The position numbers were made by a program, and so were the translations under genes. Positions 8,896 to 17,649 of a stretch of DNA of 64,000 bases are shown in pieces. The DNA comes from JACJXF01 sp038316435 (GTDB taxonomy: Bacteria; Bacteroidota; Bacteroidia; Bacteroidales; GCA-2748055). The notes below the pieces were generated by a model. The model saw only the letters and a list, made by a program, of their open reading frames with translations, was not told the DNA's origin and did not search any database. Numbering within the stretch: position 1 is the stretch's first letter; every line of letters starts with the position of its first letter. The stretch covers positions 1 to 64,000 of the forward strand of contig JBBQAQ010000008.1 of the NCBI GenBank assembly GCA_038316435.1. The letters run 5' to 3'.

Positions 8896-9609
8896 TTACA
8901 AAGTCATAGGAATATCTAGGAAAAGCAGAAATGCATCCTTTTTAACTTTAATGCTTATTTTGTCAGAATCCCAGAAACCAGCGGCATCTCTTGGTTCCAA
9001 CGTTAGTCCCTCAACTTCTATCTCTCCGCTAATTAAAAAGAGATATAGTCCATTCCCCACTTTATAAATTGGGTAATGCAATTCCTTTCCAGCCTGAGAT
9101 CTTGAAAGTGAAATCCAGGCATCCTGATTAATCCAAAGCTTTGATTCATCGTGCTCAGGTGAAACGAAGGTTTCAATGGAATTCTCCAACCTAGCCTGAT
9201 CGTATTTGAGCTGTCCGTACCGTGGTGTAATGTCTTTTACCTTTGGGAATATCCATATCTGCAACAAGTTACCAGCTTTATCAGCCAATGGATTGAATTC
9301 AGAGTGAGTAATGCCTGAACCGGCAGACATGTTTTGGATTTCTCCTGCATTAATTATTGAACCATTTCCCATACTGTCTTTATGTTCGAGACTTCCTTCC
9401 AGTGGAATAGTTATAATTTCCATATTATCGTGAGGATGAGTTCCAAATCCCTCTCCAGCTGCGATAATGTCATCATTTAGCACACGAAGAGTTCCGAAAT
9501 GTACCCGTTCAGGGTTGTAATAATTTGCAAAACTGAATGAATGTGCAGCTTTGAGCCAGCCATGATTTGCGAACCCTCTTGATGATGCTGGGTGAAAAAC
9601 AGATTTCAT
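8896..9609 (-). CDS. pirin-family protein (quercetinase-like bicupin)
   Basis: A 237-aa cytoplasmic protein of the pirin family, a two-cupin fold with one metal site in the N-terminal cupin. The metal ligands are visible as His58 and His60 (GTHPHDNME), His102 and Glu104 (GITHSEFN). Some bacterial members (E. coli YhhW) open the flavonol ring of quercetin; others have regulatory or unknown roles, so the substrate here is open. It is a single gene, upstream of no obvious partner, reading away from a GH5 relic on the opposite strand. Length is normal for the family (about 230-290 aa). Confidence 0.9.
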   Translation of the reverse strand: MKSVFHPASSRGFANHGWLKAAHSFSFANYYNPERVHFGTLRVLNDDIIAAGEGFGTHPHDNMEIITIPLEGSLEHKDSMGNGSIINAGEIQNMSAGSGITHSEFNPLADKAGNLLQIWIFPKVKDITPRYGQLKYDQARLENSIETFVSPEHDESKLWINQDAWISLSRSQAGKELHYPIYKVGNGLYLFLISGEIEVEGLTLEPRDAAGFWDSDKISIKVKKDAFLLFLDIPMTL

Positions 9610-9680
9610 CTTTGAATGGATAAAAATTAATTATCAATAAACAGTTTATTGAGTTGATAGTTCAATATTCCTTGAATTGA

Positions 9681-9899
9681 AGGTCAATTGCTAATGACAG
9701 ACCCATATTTCTTGGTGAATTCGGAGCTTATGATAAGGCCGACATGGAATCACGCGCACTCTACACTGCTTTTGTAGCCCATACTGCAGAAAAGTTCGGT
9801 TTCAGCTGGGCATACTGGCAATTCGATAGCGATTTTATTGTTTATGATATTAAAAAGGAAGCCTGGGTAACTCCAATTTTAAATGCACTTGTTAAATAG
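9681..9899 (+). pseudogene. C-terminal relic of a GH5 cellulase/mannanase
   Basis: After an in-frame stop at 9678-9680 the plus strand reads 72 codons to TAG at 9897-9899. The translation contains NDRPIFLGEFGAYDKADMES and later FSWAYWQFDSDFIVYD, which is the end of glycoside hydrolase family 5 proteins; the GEFG glutamate corresponds to the catalytic nucleophile. The N-terminal three quarters of the enzyme, including the acid/base, are missing and there is no start codon. The remaining codons are uninterrupted, so the loss is probably recent. Confidence 0.7.
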
Positions 9900-9909
9900 G
9901 AAAAACTCG

Positions 9910-11076
9910 TCAACCTAAAAAGGTTCCAGAGAGTGAAAACACTTTTAGGAATGCTTCATCAATGAGGGATGAATATTCCTTTAGGTTTACAGGGAAAGGA
10001 TTTTCGTGAATGCATGGAAATTTGAAATCCATCATTTTGATATTCCTTTTTGTGCAGGCTGTTGATGATAATAATTCAATGGTTGGTTTCGAAGGAATTA
10101 CCTTATCATGTAAAAGCGGTATGGATAGTATCCTTGACTTATACTTTTTGAGGGTTGTTTCACGGAAATTCCGAAATCCATCGTAAGAGATCATTGACCT
10201 GAAAGCCTTACCCATTCCTGTATCTTTCAATACGTTACGCATGGAACTATTCTGTTCAATATCAACATCCATCTCTTTCATGTGGTAGTAATAAAGACTG
10301 TCGAAAGCTTTATTGTCCATGATATATTTTGAAACTCCGTTCATTTCCTGAAATAAAGATCCCCCGGCAAAAAAAACAAATTTGGAATTATCGAAGAGAT
10401 TATCAGGATTTGCAATCATCATACACTCAGCCAGAAATACGCCAATTGAATAAGCAAACACATCAATATTGCAGTCATTTTCAAATAATAAATGATTACC
10501 TGCTTTAATATTTTTAAGTATGGATGTCATGTCTAATGCACTCTGAAAACCAGAAAGAAAGAAACGCTGCGGCACATCAGTTAGTCGCTGGCTCAAAACG
10601 AGATTTGCGATACTTGAATCTATGAGATTATCGTATTTCAGTACTCTGGCTTGCATTCCATTCATCAACTCATGTTTATCTGTCCAGGCAGGAAGACTGC
10701 GGTTCATGTGAAAGGAACTTGGAAACAAAAGAACCGGCTTTCCTGTTGATTCACAGAGGTATTGAGCCCATGCCAGTTGTTTATACCAATATCTTTCGTT
10801 TAAACCATGGAGAAGAATAATTACTGAATTATATTTTCTGCCCGCTTCAGGAACAAAAACTGGATATTTAAAACTCAGGTTTTCGCCAATTTTTCCATCT
10901 TCTGGCGCGGGGAAGTCTTTAAAGTCAATTTCTGTTGGATCATAAATCCCTCGAGGAGAATAAAAATCAAAATTATAAATAGTGGTATTAGAACCTGGAA
11001 TTTCAATCCGTTCTTTACTTAAATCAAAGATATCTTTAAGAATAAAAAACTGCTCGCTCAACTTCATATTGATCAT
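9910..11076 (-). CDS. DUF6051-like alpha/beta-hydrolase-fold protein
   Basis: A 388-aa protein without a signal peptide. It carries hallmarks of an alpha/beta hydrolase: HGLNER at 90-95 following a hydrophobic strand (oxyanion region) and a nucleophile-elbow-like AYSIG at 208-212 with Ser210. I believe it belongs to the Bacteroidota family DUF6051, from the HGLNER, LLFPSSFHMNR and W segments, but I recall this only roughly. Substrate unknown. It reads away from the LytTR regulator; paired 20-bp-spaced direct repeats lie in the shared upstream region, so both may be controlled together. Start could be Met1 or Met4. Confidence 0.7.
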   Translation of the reverse strand: MINMKLSEQFFILKDIFDLSKERIEIPGSNTTIYNFDFYSPRGIYDPTEIDFKDFPAPEDGKIGENLSFKYPVFVPEAGRKYNSVIILLHGLNERYWYKQLAWAQYLCESTGKPVLLFPSSFHMNRSLPAWTDKHELMNGMQARVLKYDNLIDSSIANLVLSQRLTDVPQRFFLSGFQSALDMTSILKNIKAGNHLLFENDCNIDVFAYSIGVFLAECMMIANPDNLFDNSKFVFFAGGSLFQEMNGVSKYIMDNKAFDSLYYYHMKEMDVDIEQNSSMRNVLKDTGMGKAFRSMISYDGFRNFRETTLKKYKSRILSIPLLHDKVIPSKPTIELLSSTACTKRNIKMMDFKFPCIHENPFPVNLKEYSSLIDEAFLKVFSLSGTFLG

Positions 11077-11121
11077 ATTTTCGGCAAATTAATATCAATG
11101 AGTTGTCGTGAGCAAATAAAA

Positions 11122-11191
11122 GGGATTCGTTAAAGTAAAACGGGATTAAAATGCAAATACAGGGGTGAAATCTTATATTCAGGGGTGAAAT
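11122..11191. promoter_or_regulatory. direct repeats, possible LytTR operator
   Basis: CAGGGGTGAAAT occurs at 11160-11171 and again at 11180-11191, an exact 12-bp repeat with a 20-bp period. Just upstream GGGATT occurs at 11122-11127 and 11142-11147, also with a 20-bp period. LytTR-domain regulators typically bind direct repeats spaced about two helical turns apart. The sites lie 77 bp before the LytTR gene and 46 bp before the divergent gene. The link is an inference. Confidence 0.5.
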
Positions 11192-11240
11192 GCTGAGTGG
11201 ATTATTTTCGAACACCTCCCCGTTTATCCGATAATTTGGG

Positions 11241-11248
11241 TATTTTTG
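11241..11248 (+). promoter_or_regulatory. -7 promoter element of LytTR gene
   Basis: TATTTTTG fits TAnnTTTG, 19 bp before the start codon. No good -33 TTTG lies 19-21 bp upstream, which would suit an activator-dependent promoter using the direct repeats at 11160-11191. Confidence 0.4.
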
Positions 11249-11267
11249 TTCAGAATCATTCCAAAGT

Positions 11268-12122
11268 ATGCTTATCTGGGAAAAAAATATACCTGCTTAT
11301 CTCACAGGGAAAACAAACATAGTAAGATTTGTAGTTTTCACTGCAGTATTTGCCTTGATATTTATCAATATTTATGCACCATTTGGAGTAAATACATGGT
11401 ATAATAAAGTTACAGAACTTCAATTATTTTTTTATAGCAGTCTTGTCATACTTTTTGGTATGCTTGTAATTGTTATCAGCAGGATTTTAATGTGGCAATT
11501 CAGCCGTAAGAAAGCATTGCGGTACAGTGAATACGCAGGATGGATATTTGGAGAGATTGTGTCTATGGCGCTTGCATACACACTAATTCAAAAGCTTCTT
11601 CTTGACGGAACTGCTGATTTTACAATTGTTTTTAAGAAATCCGTTCAGATAACAGCCTTGGTTATTCTCTTGCCATACGCCATTTTATGGTTGTATTTGT
11701 CGCTTCAGGAAAAAAGTCGTTTGCTGGAAAAACTTTCCAAAGCACCAGAAAAAGAAACTATTCCCACTGGGATGATCCCTTTCCATGATGAAAAGCAGGT
11801 TCTTAGAATTTCAGTTAAAAGTGAAGACCTTTTATACCTTGAATCGGCTGATAATTACGTATATATTTATTTTCTTGATCACAATAAAATTTCCAAATAT
11901 CTGGTGAGAAACAGCTTGAAAAAGCTTGAGCCAGAGCTTGTCAGAAGAGGATTACTCAGGTGCCATAGATCCTATATGGTAAATTTTGAGAAAGTTAAAC
12001 TCATTAAAAAAGAGAAAGACGGATTAAACATTGAACTTGATCTCCCGGAAAAAGTATCACTTCCGGTTTCTAAAACTTATATAGACCTAATTATTCGTAA
12101 ATTTACTGATACCCAAACCTGA
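11268..12122 (+). CDS. membrane-anchored LytTR transcriptional regulator
   Basis: A 284-aa protein with about four hydrophobic segments in residues 20-150 and a C-terminal LytTR DNA-binding domain (about 180-280). The latter is recognisable from LLYLESADNYVYIYF, the LKKLEPEL helix and LRCHRSYMVNFEKV. There is no receiver domain, so the signal is probably sensed in the membrane rather than by phosphorelay. This architecture is common in Bacteroidota. Autoregulation through the upstream 20-bp-spaced direct repeats is plausible. The stop codon lies inside a palindrome of the family described at 12116-12144. Confidence 0.85.
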   Translation: MLIWEKNIPAYLTGKTNIVRFVVFTAVFALIFINIYAPFGVNTWYNKVTELQLFFYSSLVILFGMLVIVISRILMWQFSRKKALRYSEYAGWIFGEIVSMALAYTLIQKLLLDGTADFTIVFKKSVQITALVILLPYAILWLYLSLQEKSRLLEKLSKAPEKETIPTGMIPFHDEKQVLRISVKSEDLLYLESADNYVYIYFLDHNKISKYLVRNSLKKLEPELVRRGLLRCHRSYMVNFEKVKLIKKEKDGLNIELDLPEKVSLPVSKTYIDLIIRKFTDTQT

Positions 12123-12144
12123 CAGACCTAAGACCTGTCAGGTT
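12116..12144. repeat. CCTGACAG palindrome, copy 1
   Basis: Perfect 10-bp inverted repeat (AACCTGACAG against CTGTCAGGTT, 9-nt loop) overlapping the stop codon of the LytTR gene. Related palindromes follow at 12702-12718 and 13127-13165. It may act as a transcription terminator or mRNA stabiliser, although only a short T-rich stretch follows. Confidence 0.6.
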
Positions 12145-12166
12145 AGGGGTTTAAAATTCCCCAGTT

Positions 12167-12688
12167 ATGACACTATTAAGACTTCTTATTTTCCCAGCCA
12201 TTCTGATTCTTGCTTCATGCAGTAATGTCTTTTATGAGAATCCGCAGCCTGCAGGCATATCAAATCTTACAGAATTCCCCAAGAAGCTTACAGGCTTTTA
12301 TTTAGATGCTGAAAAGGGCGATTCCTTAGTAAATATTTTTTCTGGCGGATTCAGTCTTAAAGTAAATAGTAATGATGTAAAAATCCCATTAGGTGAAAAA
12401 ACTATTCTGCGAAAATATAAAGATTATTACTTTTTAAATCTGTGGCAGGAATCTGATAGCTTATGGACTGTATATATTGTGAAACCAGGGAAAAAGAAGA
12501 GTCTGGTTTTGTACGACTTTTCACCGGAAGGTAACATTTCGCTTAAACTCAAAGAAATTACCAGTGTGAAACAACGAATTAAATCTGATAAGGAAACCCC
12601 TGCATTAGTTATTAATCCTAGTATTGAGGAAATTGATAAGCTTCTAAAATCCGGATTACTTGTTCCGTCAATAAACATGAAGAAATAG
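12167..12688 (+). CDS. hypothetical lipoprotein
   Basis: A 173-aa protein with a short hydrophobic signal and a lipobox (LASC, Cys18), so probably anchored in a membrane facing the periplasm or surface. I do not recognise a family. The mature part is predicted beta-rich in its first two thirds, and the C-terminal 40 residues are charged. It sits between the LytTR regulator and a thioesterase on the same strand with gaps of 44 and 40 bp, each containing a CCTGACAG/AAACCT-type palindrome, and may be a target of the regulator. Confidence 0.6.
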   Translation: MTLLRLLIFPAILILASCSNVFYENPQPAGISNLTEFPKKLTGFYLDAEKGDSLVNIFSGGFSLKVNSNDVKIPLGEKTILRKYKDYYFLNLWQESDSLWTVYIVKPGKKKSLVLYDFSPEGNISLKLKEITSVKQRIKSDKETPALVINPSIEEIDKLLKSGLLVPSINMKK

Positions 12689-12701
12689 TTTAATCTTTAC
12701 C

Positions 12702-12718
12702 TAAACCTAGCAGGTTTA
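12702..12718. repeat. short AAACCT palindrome, copy 2
   Basis: TAAACCT against AGGTTTA with a 3-nt loop, in the gap between the lipoprotein and the thioesterase. It resembles the outer part of the larger palindromes at 12116-12144 and 13127-13165. Confidence 0.45.
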
Positions 12719-12728
12719 AATAATCCAG

Positions 12729-13127
12729 ATGAAAAAATTTGAGTTTATATTTAATGTTACGGATGATCTGCTCGATGGATACCATCATGTGAACAATGCC
12801 CGGTACCTTGATTTGTATGAAAATGCCAGATGGGATATTCTTGAAAAAAGTGGTCTTGGACGCAATATGGTTAGCAAGAATAAAATCGGGCCTGTAATTA
12901 TTGAAGTGACCGTTCGGTTTAGCAGAGAACTTTTGCCTGGTGAAGAAATCAAAATTATTACAACGAGCCGGAGAAAAAATGAGCTGGTTTTTTATTTCGA
13001 TCAACAAATGATTAATTCAAAGGGTGAAGTGGCAAGTAAAGCTGTTTTTACTACCGCACTCTTTGACCTTGAAAAAAGAAAAATGGTAAAGGCTGATGAT
13101 ATATGGCTAAAAGCGATGGGATTTTAA
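12729..13127 (+). CDS. acyl-CoA thioesterase, 4HBT hotdog family
   Basis: A 132-aa single-hotdog protein of the YbgC/4-hydroxybenzoyl-CoA thioesterase type, expected to hydrolyse acyl-CoA or acyl-ACP thioesters in the cytoplasm. The active-site region YHHVNNARYLDLYENARW (about residues 18-35) follows the usual D..GHVNN.RYL..FE pattern, with His replacing Gly before HVNN. Length is typical. Its last codons overlap by 21 bp the end of the convergent minus-strand cyanophycinase-like gene, and a 17-bp-stem hairpin begins at its stop codon. Confidence 0.85.
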   Translation: MKKFEFIFNVTDDLLDGYHHVNNARYLDLYENARWDILEKSGLGRNMVSKNKIGPVIIEVTVRFSRELLPGEEIKIITTSRRKNELVFYFDQQMINSKGEVASKAVFTTALFDLEKRKMVKADDIWLKAMGF

Positions 13128-14441
13128 AACAAACCTGACAGGTCTTATACCTGTCGGGTTTGTTTGAAGCACAAGTACAAAAACTCCCGGTTTCAAATCT
13201 GATATATCAATGCAAAAAGAATCAATTATCTGTCCATCAATCGTTTTTACTACTTTTCCGCATACATCAAAAATTGTAATCTTCTCTACTTTAATACCTT
13301 GAAACTGCAGGTTTAACTTGTCGTCCGATAATGGATTTGGATATACCCGAATTTCCGGTTCACCTTTTAATGGATTATTATGAGCTTCTGTGCTGCAATT
13401 AATTTCGCTTCCGGAATTTGTATAGAGAACTCCTCCGATAATATACCAGTTTTCCCAAGTGCCTCCTGTTCCTGTTTTCCAATCATTTAAATCAAAGTAA
13501 TTGTTTCCTGTGGATGTCCCTTTTACCTTATATACCTTGATTGCCTGTTGATCACGGTTCCATTCAAGTGGATTTCCTATGGTGCAATTTTCAGGGCCTG
13601 AAGATGCATTTTCACAATTTGGTTGTAGAAAATAAAGGTTATCATCATAATTTGGGTAATCTCCGTAACAACGGGCAATGCCAGAAGGATCAATACAGAT
13701 GGCAGAATTTGCTTCTGAGGCAATTCCTCTAGCTTGAATGTTCCAATCACTGAGAATTCTACCCAAAAATACGCTATGCCTTCCTCTCCTGTCAGGATCA
13801 TCGTAATGAGTATCTGTAATGACATTCTCCAGATATTTGTTTTTCAGAAAAACAGCTGAATCAATTTTCATTCGTGAATTATAGGGATTTGCCAGTGCTT
13901 CAGCAGAAGTAACAGTGCCATTTTGAGCAGTAAAGTATAAACCGCCTTGAATGGCCATTCCTGCACTTGTGCCTCCGATTACTATATTTCGAGTCAAAAT
14001 TGCATCGTTTATTAGACTATCAATTTTGGTGTTCCTCCAAAATGAGATATAGTCCCATTGATCCCCACCTGCAAACCAGATAGCTTCTGCCTGCATAATC
14101 TTTTGATGAATATAATGTTCTTCTGAAGCCTGCTTATTATTAAAAACAATGGTTTCAACAGAATTTACTTTAACTTTAAGTTGCTGATATAAATAGTTAT
14201 TATAACCATTGTCACCAGTTGTTCTTAATACCAAAACATCTCCACCTGAACTCTGTTGCAGAAACCACTTCATTGCATCATCATTTTCCGCACCTCCTCC
14301 CATAATACAGACGCCACCTTGCGGAAAAGTCAGCAAATCTGTTTTATTTCCTATAATATAAGAAGTATAGTTTTGTCCTGAAATTCCAAATGGCAGCATA
14401 AGAATTAGGAAAAAAAGTCTGAAAAAACTCATAAATTTCAT
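13107..14441 (-). CDS. secreted cyanophycinase-like S51 peptidase with T9SS tail
   Basis: A 444-aa secreted serine peptidase of family S51 (class I glutamine-amidotransferase-like fold). A signal peptide (residues 1-22) is followed by the S51 core, with the nucleophile elbow GGTSAGM at 156-162 (Ser159), FAGGDQWDY at 123-131 and DTHYDDPDRRGRH at 210-222 containing the probable catalytic His212. From about residue 365 a type A T9SS sorting domain (YPNPLSDDKLNLQF ... FVLKSHRF) predicts export across the outer membrane to the surface or medium. Cyanophycinases release beta-Asp-Arg dipeptides from cyanophycin; distant members have other or unknown substrates. It diverges from susC, with isoaspartyl dipeptidase and a second S51 enzyme nearby, which favours beta-aspartyl peptide hydrolysis. 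Its last codons read through a palindromic repeat. Confidence 0.8.
   Translation of the reverse strand: MKFMSFFRLFFLILMLPFGISGQNYTSYIIGNKTDLLTFPQGGVCIMGGGAENDDAMKWFLQQSSGGDVLVLRTTGDNGYNNYLYQQLKVKVNSVETIVFNNKQASEEHYIHQKIMQAEAIWFAGGDQWDYISFWRNTKIDSLINDAILTRNIVIGGTSAGMAIQGGLYFTAQNGTVTSAEALANPYNSRMKIDSAVFLKNKYLENVITDTHYDDPDRRGRHSVFLGRILSDWNIQARGIASEANSAICIDPSGIARCYGDYPNYDDNLYFLQPNCENASSGPENCTIGNPLEWNRDQQAIKVYKVKGTSTGNNYFDLNDWKTGTGGTWENWYIIGGVLYTNSGSEINCSTEAHNNPLKGEPEIRVYPNPLSDDKLNLQFQGIKVEKITIFDVCGKVVKTIDGQIIDSFCIDISDLKPGVFVLVLQTNPTGIRPVRFVLKSHRF
13127..13165. terminator. bidirectional hairpin between convergent genes, repeat copy 3
   Basis: A 17-bp stem with one G-T pair (AAACAAACCTGACAGGT against ACCTGTCGGGTTTGTTT) and a 5-nt loop. 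It starts at the stop codon of the plus-strand thioesterase and lies within the last codons of the minus-strand S51 gene. It carries A/T-rich ends on both sides, so it could terminate transcription in both directions. It is the longest of three related palindromes within 1 kb. Confidence 0.65.
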
Positions 14442-14477
14442 TTTGACGCTTCCTTTTTTAAATTTTTAAGATAAAAA

Positions 14478-14485
14478 CAAAGGTA
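14478..14485 (-). promoter_or_regulatory. -7 promoter element of T9SS cyanophycinase gene
   Basis: TACCTTTG on the minus strand, 36 bp before the start codon, fits TAnnTTTG. A -33 TTTG was not found at the expected distance. Confidence 0.4.
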
Positions 14486-14538
14486 TTGGGAAATATAAGT
14501 TTATTTTCGTAATGTTATACCAACTAAAAAAAATCTTA

Positions 14539-14546
14539 TATTTTTG
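14539..14546 (+). promoter_or_regulatory. -7 promoter element of susC operon
   Basis: TATTTTTG fits TAnnTTTG, 76 bp upstream of the susC ATG, in the 181-bp gap shared with the divergent S51 gene. No -33 element at standard spacing was found, so this is tentative. Confidence 0.35.
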
Positions 14547-14622
14547 TTTTTGTCTAAAATAATAATGTAATTTTTTTATTTTGAGTAGCACTTTTGACAC
14601 TACGCTAAAACCACTTGAAAGT

Positions 14623-17600
14623 ATGAAAAAAATCTCATTGAAACCTGAACTTAGAAGTATTTTCAATTTCAATTTTGCAGTTATTTCGCTTTTATTAATT
14701 ATTGGTTGTCTGAATTCAGCATTCGGTATAAACAATTCAAATGCTTTTGGCTCACTTACAAAAAGTGGAGTGATGCAGCAGGAATTGAAGATAACCGGAA
14801 AAGTTTTATCGAATGACGGAACTCCCCTTCCCGGTGCAAATATAATTCTTTCCGGGTCCTATAAAGGCGTAATTTCCATAGCTGACGGCACATTTGAAAT
14901 TTCTGTTCCTTCGGAAGAAAGCATTCTTATTTTTTCTTTCGTGGGATATTCAAATCAGCAGGTAGTTGTTGGTAGCCAGAGGTTTATTACAATAACCCTG
15001 ATTCCGGATACAAAAATTCTTGAAGAACTTGTTGTTGTTGGTTATGCCGTTGAGCAAAAAGTGCTGCTTACCGGTGCTGTTGGCATTGTTAAGGCGGAAT
15101 CCTTAAAAGATCTGCCAGTTTCAACTATTGATGGAATCATGCAGGGTCAGGCAAGTGGGGTTCAGGTTTCTCAGAACTCAGGAACTCCGGGAGGAGAAAT
15201 GTCCGTGCGCATCAGAGGGGTAAGTTCTATAAGCGGGTCAAGTCAGCCTTTGTATATTATAGATGGAATCCCGGTTACAACAGGAGATTTTGCCCAGATT
15301 GGTTACGAAGGACAAGGTACAAACGCATTATCCGATTTAAATCCAAATGATATTGAATCCATCAGTATTCTAAAAGATGCTGCAGCAGCTTCCATTTATG
15401 GTGCAAGAGCATCTAACGGTGTAGTGGTTATTACCACCAAACGTGGTAGCAACCAGAGAACCTTGGTTAATTTCAGTGCATATTATGGAATGCAACAGGT
15501 TTGGAAAAGACTTGATATGCTGAATTCAAGGCAGTGGATGGAATACCGGAATGACCTTGCAGGTTCAGAAGTCTTTTCACCAACAGATATGAATAATATT
15601 ACTATCGACACTGATTGGCAAAACGTGATATTCAGGACTGCTCCTATTGCAAATTATGAACTCTCTGCAAATGGTGGTAACGAGAAAACTAAATTCTTCC
15701 TAAGTGGTAATCTTTTTGAACAGCAAGGAACAGTTATTGGCGCTGATTACAGAAGGTTGAATGGTCGTGTAAATATTGATCACAACATTTCCGGAAAATT
15801 AACAGTGGGTGCAAGTATTGGGCTAACCTATGCAAAAACCGATCGTATTGAGGGAGATCAGTCACTTCATGGAATATTGCCTAATGGGATATCAACGCCT
15901 GCAATTTTTCCTGTTTACAATCTCGACGGCAGTTATAATCAGGACGGCCCCTATTCCAACGCCCTTTCTATTGCAAATGAGGCTACCAACCAGAACTTTT
16001 CATTCCGCACCCTAGGAAACACCTATTTTAATTATCAGATTATACCCGGACTAAGTTTTTCATCAAAATGGGGAATGGATTTACTGAATTTCAGGGAACA
16101 TGCTTTTGAATTTAACACGGTACAGGGAAAGAAATATAAAGGTCTTGGTTTTGAAGCCTATTCCAATGCTTTAAATATTGTATCAAATAATGTACTTAAA
16201 TATCAAACTACTTTTGGCGAAAATGAACTGGAATTTCTTGCCGGATATAGTTTTGAAAAAAAGCAATTGAGATCAATTTTTATGCGAGCACAGGATTACG
16301 TGGATGAAAATCTGGAGTATATTAATACAGTTGCCGGAAATTCCATTGTAAGTGCAAGTACTTATGGTGGTAATGAAGGTATCAGATCTTGGTTTGGTCG
16401 CGCAAACTACAATAATAGCAACAAATATATTGCTTCTTTTTCTGGTAGGTTTGATTCTTCTTCCAAATTTGGAGAAAATAACAGAACTGGTTTCTTCCCC
16501 GCAGTATCAGTTGCCTGGCGAATCGGTGAAGAAAGTTTCCTCGACTATCAGTCTAAAATATCAGAACTGAAAATTAGAAGCAGCTATGGTTTAACAGGTA
16601 ATGATGATATTCCTCCTTTTTTATATGCTGAATTGTACGGTATTACTGCATATGGGAAACAATCCGGGGTTTATCCAAGTAACATTCCAAATCCCGACCT
16701 AAAATGGGAAACAACGGCTCAACTTAATATCGGTTTGGATATGGGACTTTATAATAACAGGGTATTTATTACTGCCGATTATTACAATAAACAAACTAAA
16801 GATCTTTTATTAGACAGACCCTTACCTCCAAGTTCAGGTTTTTCGTTAATTACAGAAAATATAGGCGAAGCGCAAAATAAAGGAATTGAATTCACCCTTT
16901 CAACAGATAATCTGAAAGGATCATTGAAATGGAATACCACAATTAATTTTTCAGCCAACAGAAATAAGATCTTAAAATTATACAATAACCAACCTATTGA
17001 TGATATTGGCAGGGGAAGCAACAGAGTTCAGGTTGGTGAGCCAATTGGAATTTTTTACAGCTACAAATGGCTTGGTATCGACCCTTCTACTGGGGATTGT
17101 GTATATTCCGATGAACGCATGAAAGTTGGAGATCCTCATCCTGATTTTATAGGGGGAATAACGAATATTCTGAAATATAAGGGCTTTGATCTGAATGTGT
17201 TCTTCCAGTTTTCATATGGGAATGATGTATTCAACGGTTCAAGGTTGTTTCTTGAATCTCTCAAAGGAGGTGATAATCAGCTGGCAGCAATTACCCGTAG
17301 ATGGCAGAAACCCGGCGATATTACCGATATCCCAAGGGCTACCAACGATCCTGTAAAAGCAGAAGAAAATAAGCGTGTTTCTTCGCGATTTATTGAAGAT
17401 GGATCTTATTTAAGGCTCAAAAACCTGACTTTCGGTTATTCATTCGGTAGAAATATAACCAACAAAATGCATTTGGAAAGCTTGAGGGTTTATTTTACAG
17501 GACAGAACTTACTCACGTTCACAAATTACAGTGGTCTTGATCCGGAAGTGAATTATTCAGGAAACGATAATTCACTTATTGGTACTGATTTTTTCACATA

Positions 17601-17646
17601 TCCACAGGCACGTAGTTACAATTTTGGTGTAAATTTAAAATTCTAG
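14623..17646 (+). CDS. SusC/RagA-family TonB-dependent transporter
   Basis: Outer-membrane TonB-linked channel that imports oligomers captured by its SusD partner. I start it at ATG 14623 (1007 aa), which gives a normal signal sequence (KKISLKPEL ... hydrophobic core); the frame is open back to a TTG at 14581. Order: signal region to about residue 45, a carboxypeptidase-D-regulatory-like domain (ITGKVLSNDGTPLPGANI) at about 55-135, the TonB box (EELVVVGYA), the plug (VRIRGVSSISGSSQPLYIID and SILKDAAAASIYGARASNG) at about 150-265, then a beta barrel ending in the terminal aromatic SYNFGVNLKF. It is 3 bp before susD and heads a plus-strand run of peptide-handling genes, which suggests a peptide rather than a glycan cargo. 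Confidence 0.93.
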   Translation: MKKISLKPELRSIFNFNFAVISLLLIIGCLNSAFGINNSNAFGSLTKSGVMQQELKITGKVLSNDGTPLPGANIILSGSYKGVISIADGTFEISVPSEESILIFSFVGYSNQQVVVGSQRFITITLIPDTKILEELVVVGYAVEQKVLLTGAVGIVKAESLKDLPVSTIDGIMQGQASGVQVSQNSGTPGGEMSVRIRGVSSISGSSQPLYIIDGIPVTTGDFAQIGYEGQGTNALSDLNPNDIESISILKDAAAASIYGARASNGVVVITTKRGSNQRTLVNFSAYYGMQQVWKRLDMLNSRQWMEYRNDLAGSEVFSPTDMNNITIDTDWQNVIFRTAPIANYELSANGGNEKTKFFLSGNLFEQQGTVIGADYRRLNGRVNIDHNISGKLTVGASIGLTYAKTDRIEGDQSLHGILPNGISTPAIFPVYNLDGSYNQDGPYSNALSIANEATNQNFSFRTLGNTYFNYQIIPGLSFSSKWGMDLLNFREHAFEFNTVQGKKYKGLGFEAYSNALNIVSNNVLKYQTTFGENELEFLAGYSFEKKQLRSIFMRAQDYVDENLEYINTVAGNSIVSASTYGGNEGIRSWFGRANYNNSNKYIASFSGRFDSSSKFGENNRTGFFPAVSVAWRIGEESFLDYQSKISELKIRSSYGLTGNDDIPPFLYAELYGITAYGKQSGVYPSNIPNPDLKWETTAQLNIGLDMGLYNNRVFITADYYNKQTKDLLLDRPLPPSSGFSLITENIGEAQNKGIEFTLSTDNLKGSLKWNTTINFSANRNKILKLYNNQPIDDIGRGSNRVQVGEPIGIFYSYKWLGIDPSTGDCVYSDERMKVGDPHPDFIGGITNILKYKGFDLNVFFQFSYGNDVFNGSRLFLESLKGGDNQLAAITRRWQKPGDITDIPRATNDPVKAEENKRVSSRFIEDGSYLRLKNLTFGYSFGRNITNKMHLESLRVYFTGQNLLTFTNYSGLDPEVNYSGNDNSLIGTDFFTYPQARSYNFGVNLKF

Positions 17647-17649
17647 AAA

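Noticed and set aside
14581..14622. 14-codon N-terminal extension of SusC from TTG
   Set aside because: The ATG at 14623 gives a proper signal sequence, whereas the extension has no such character.
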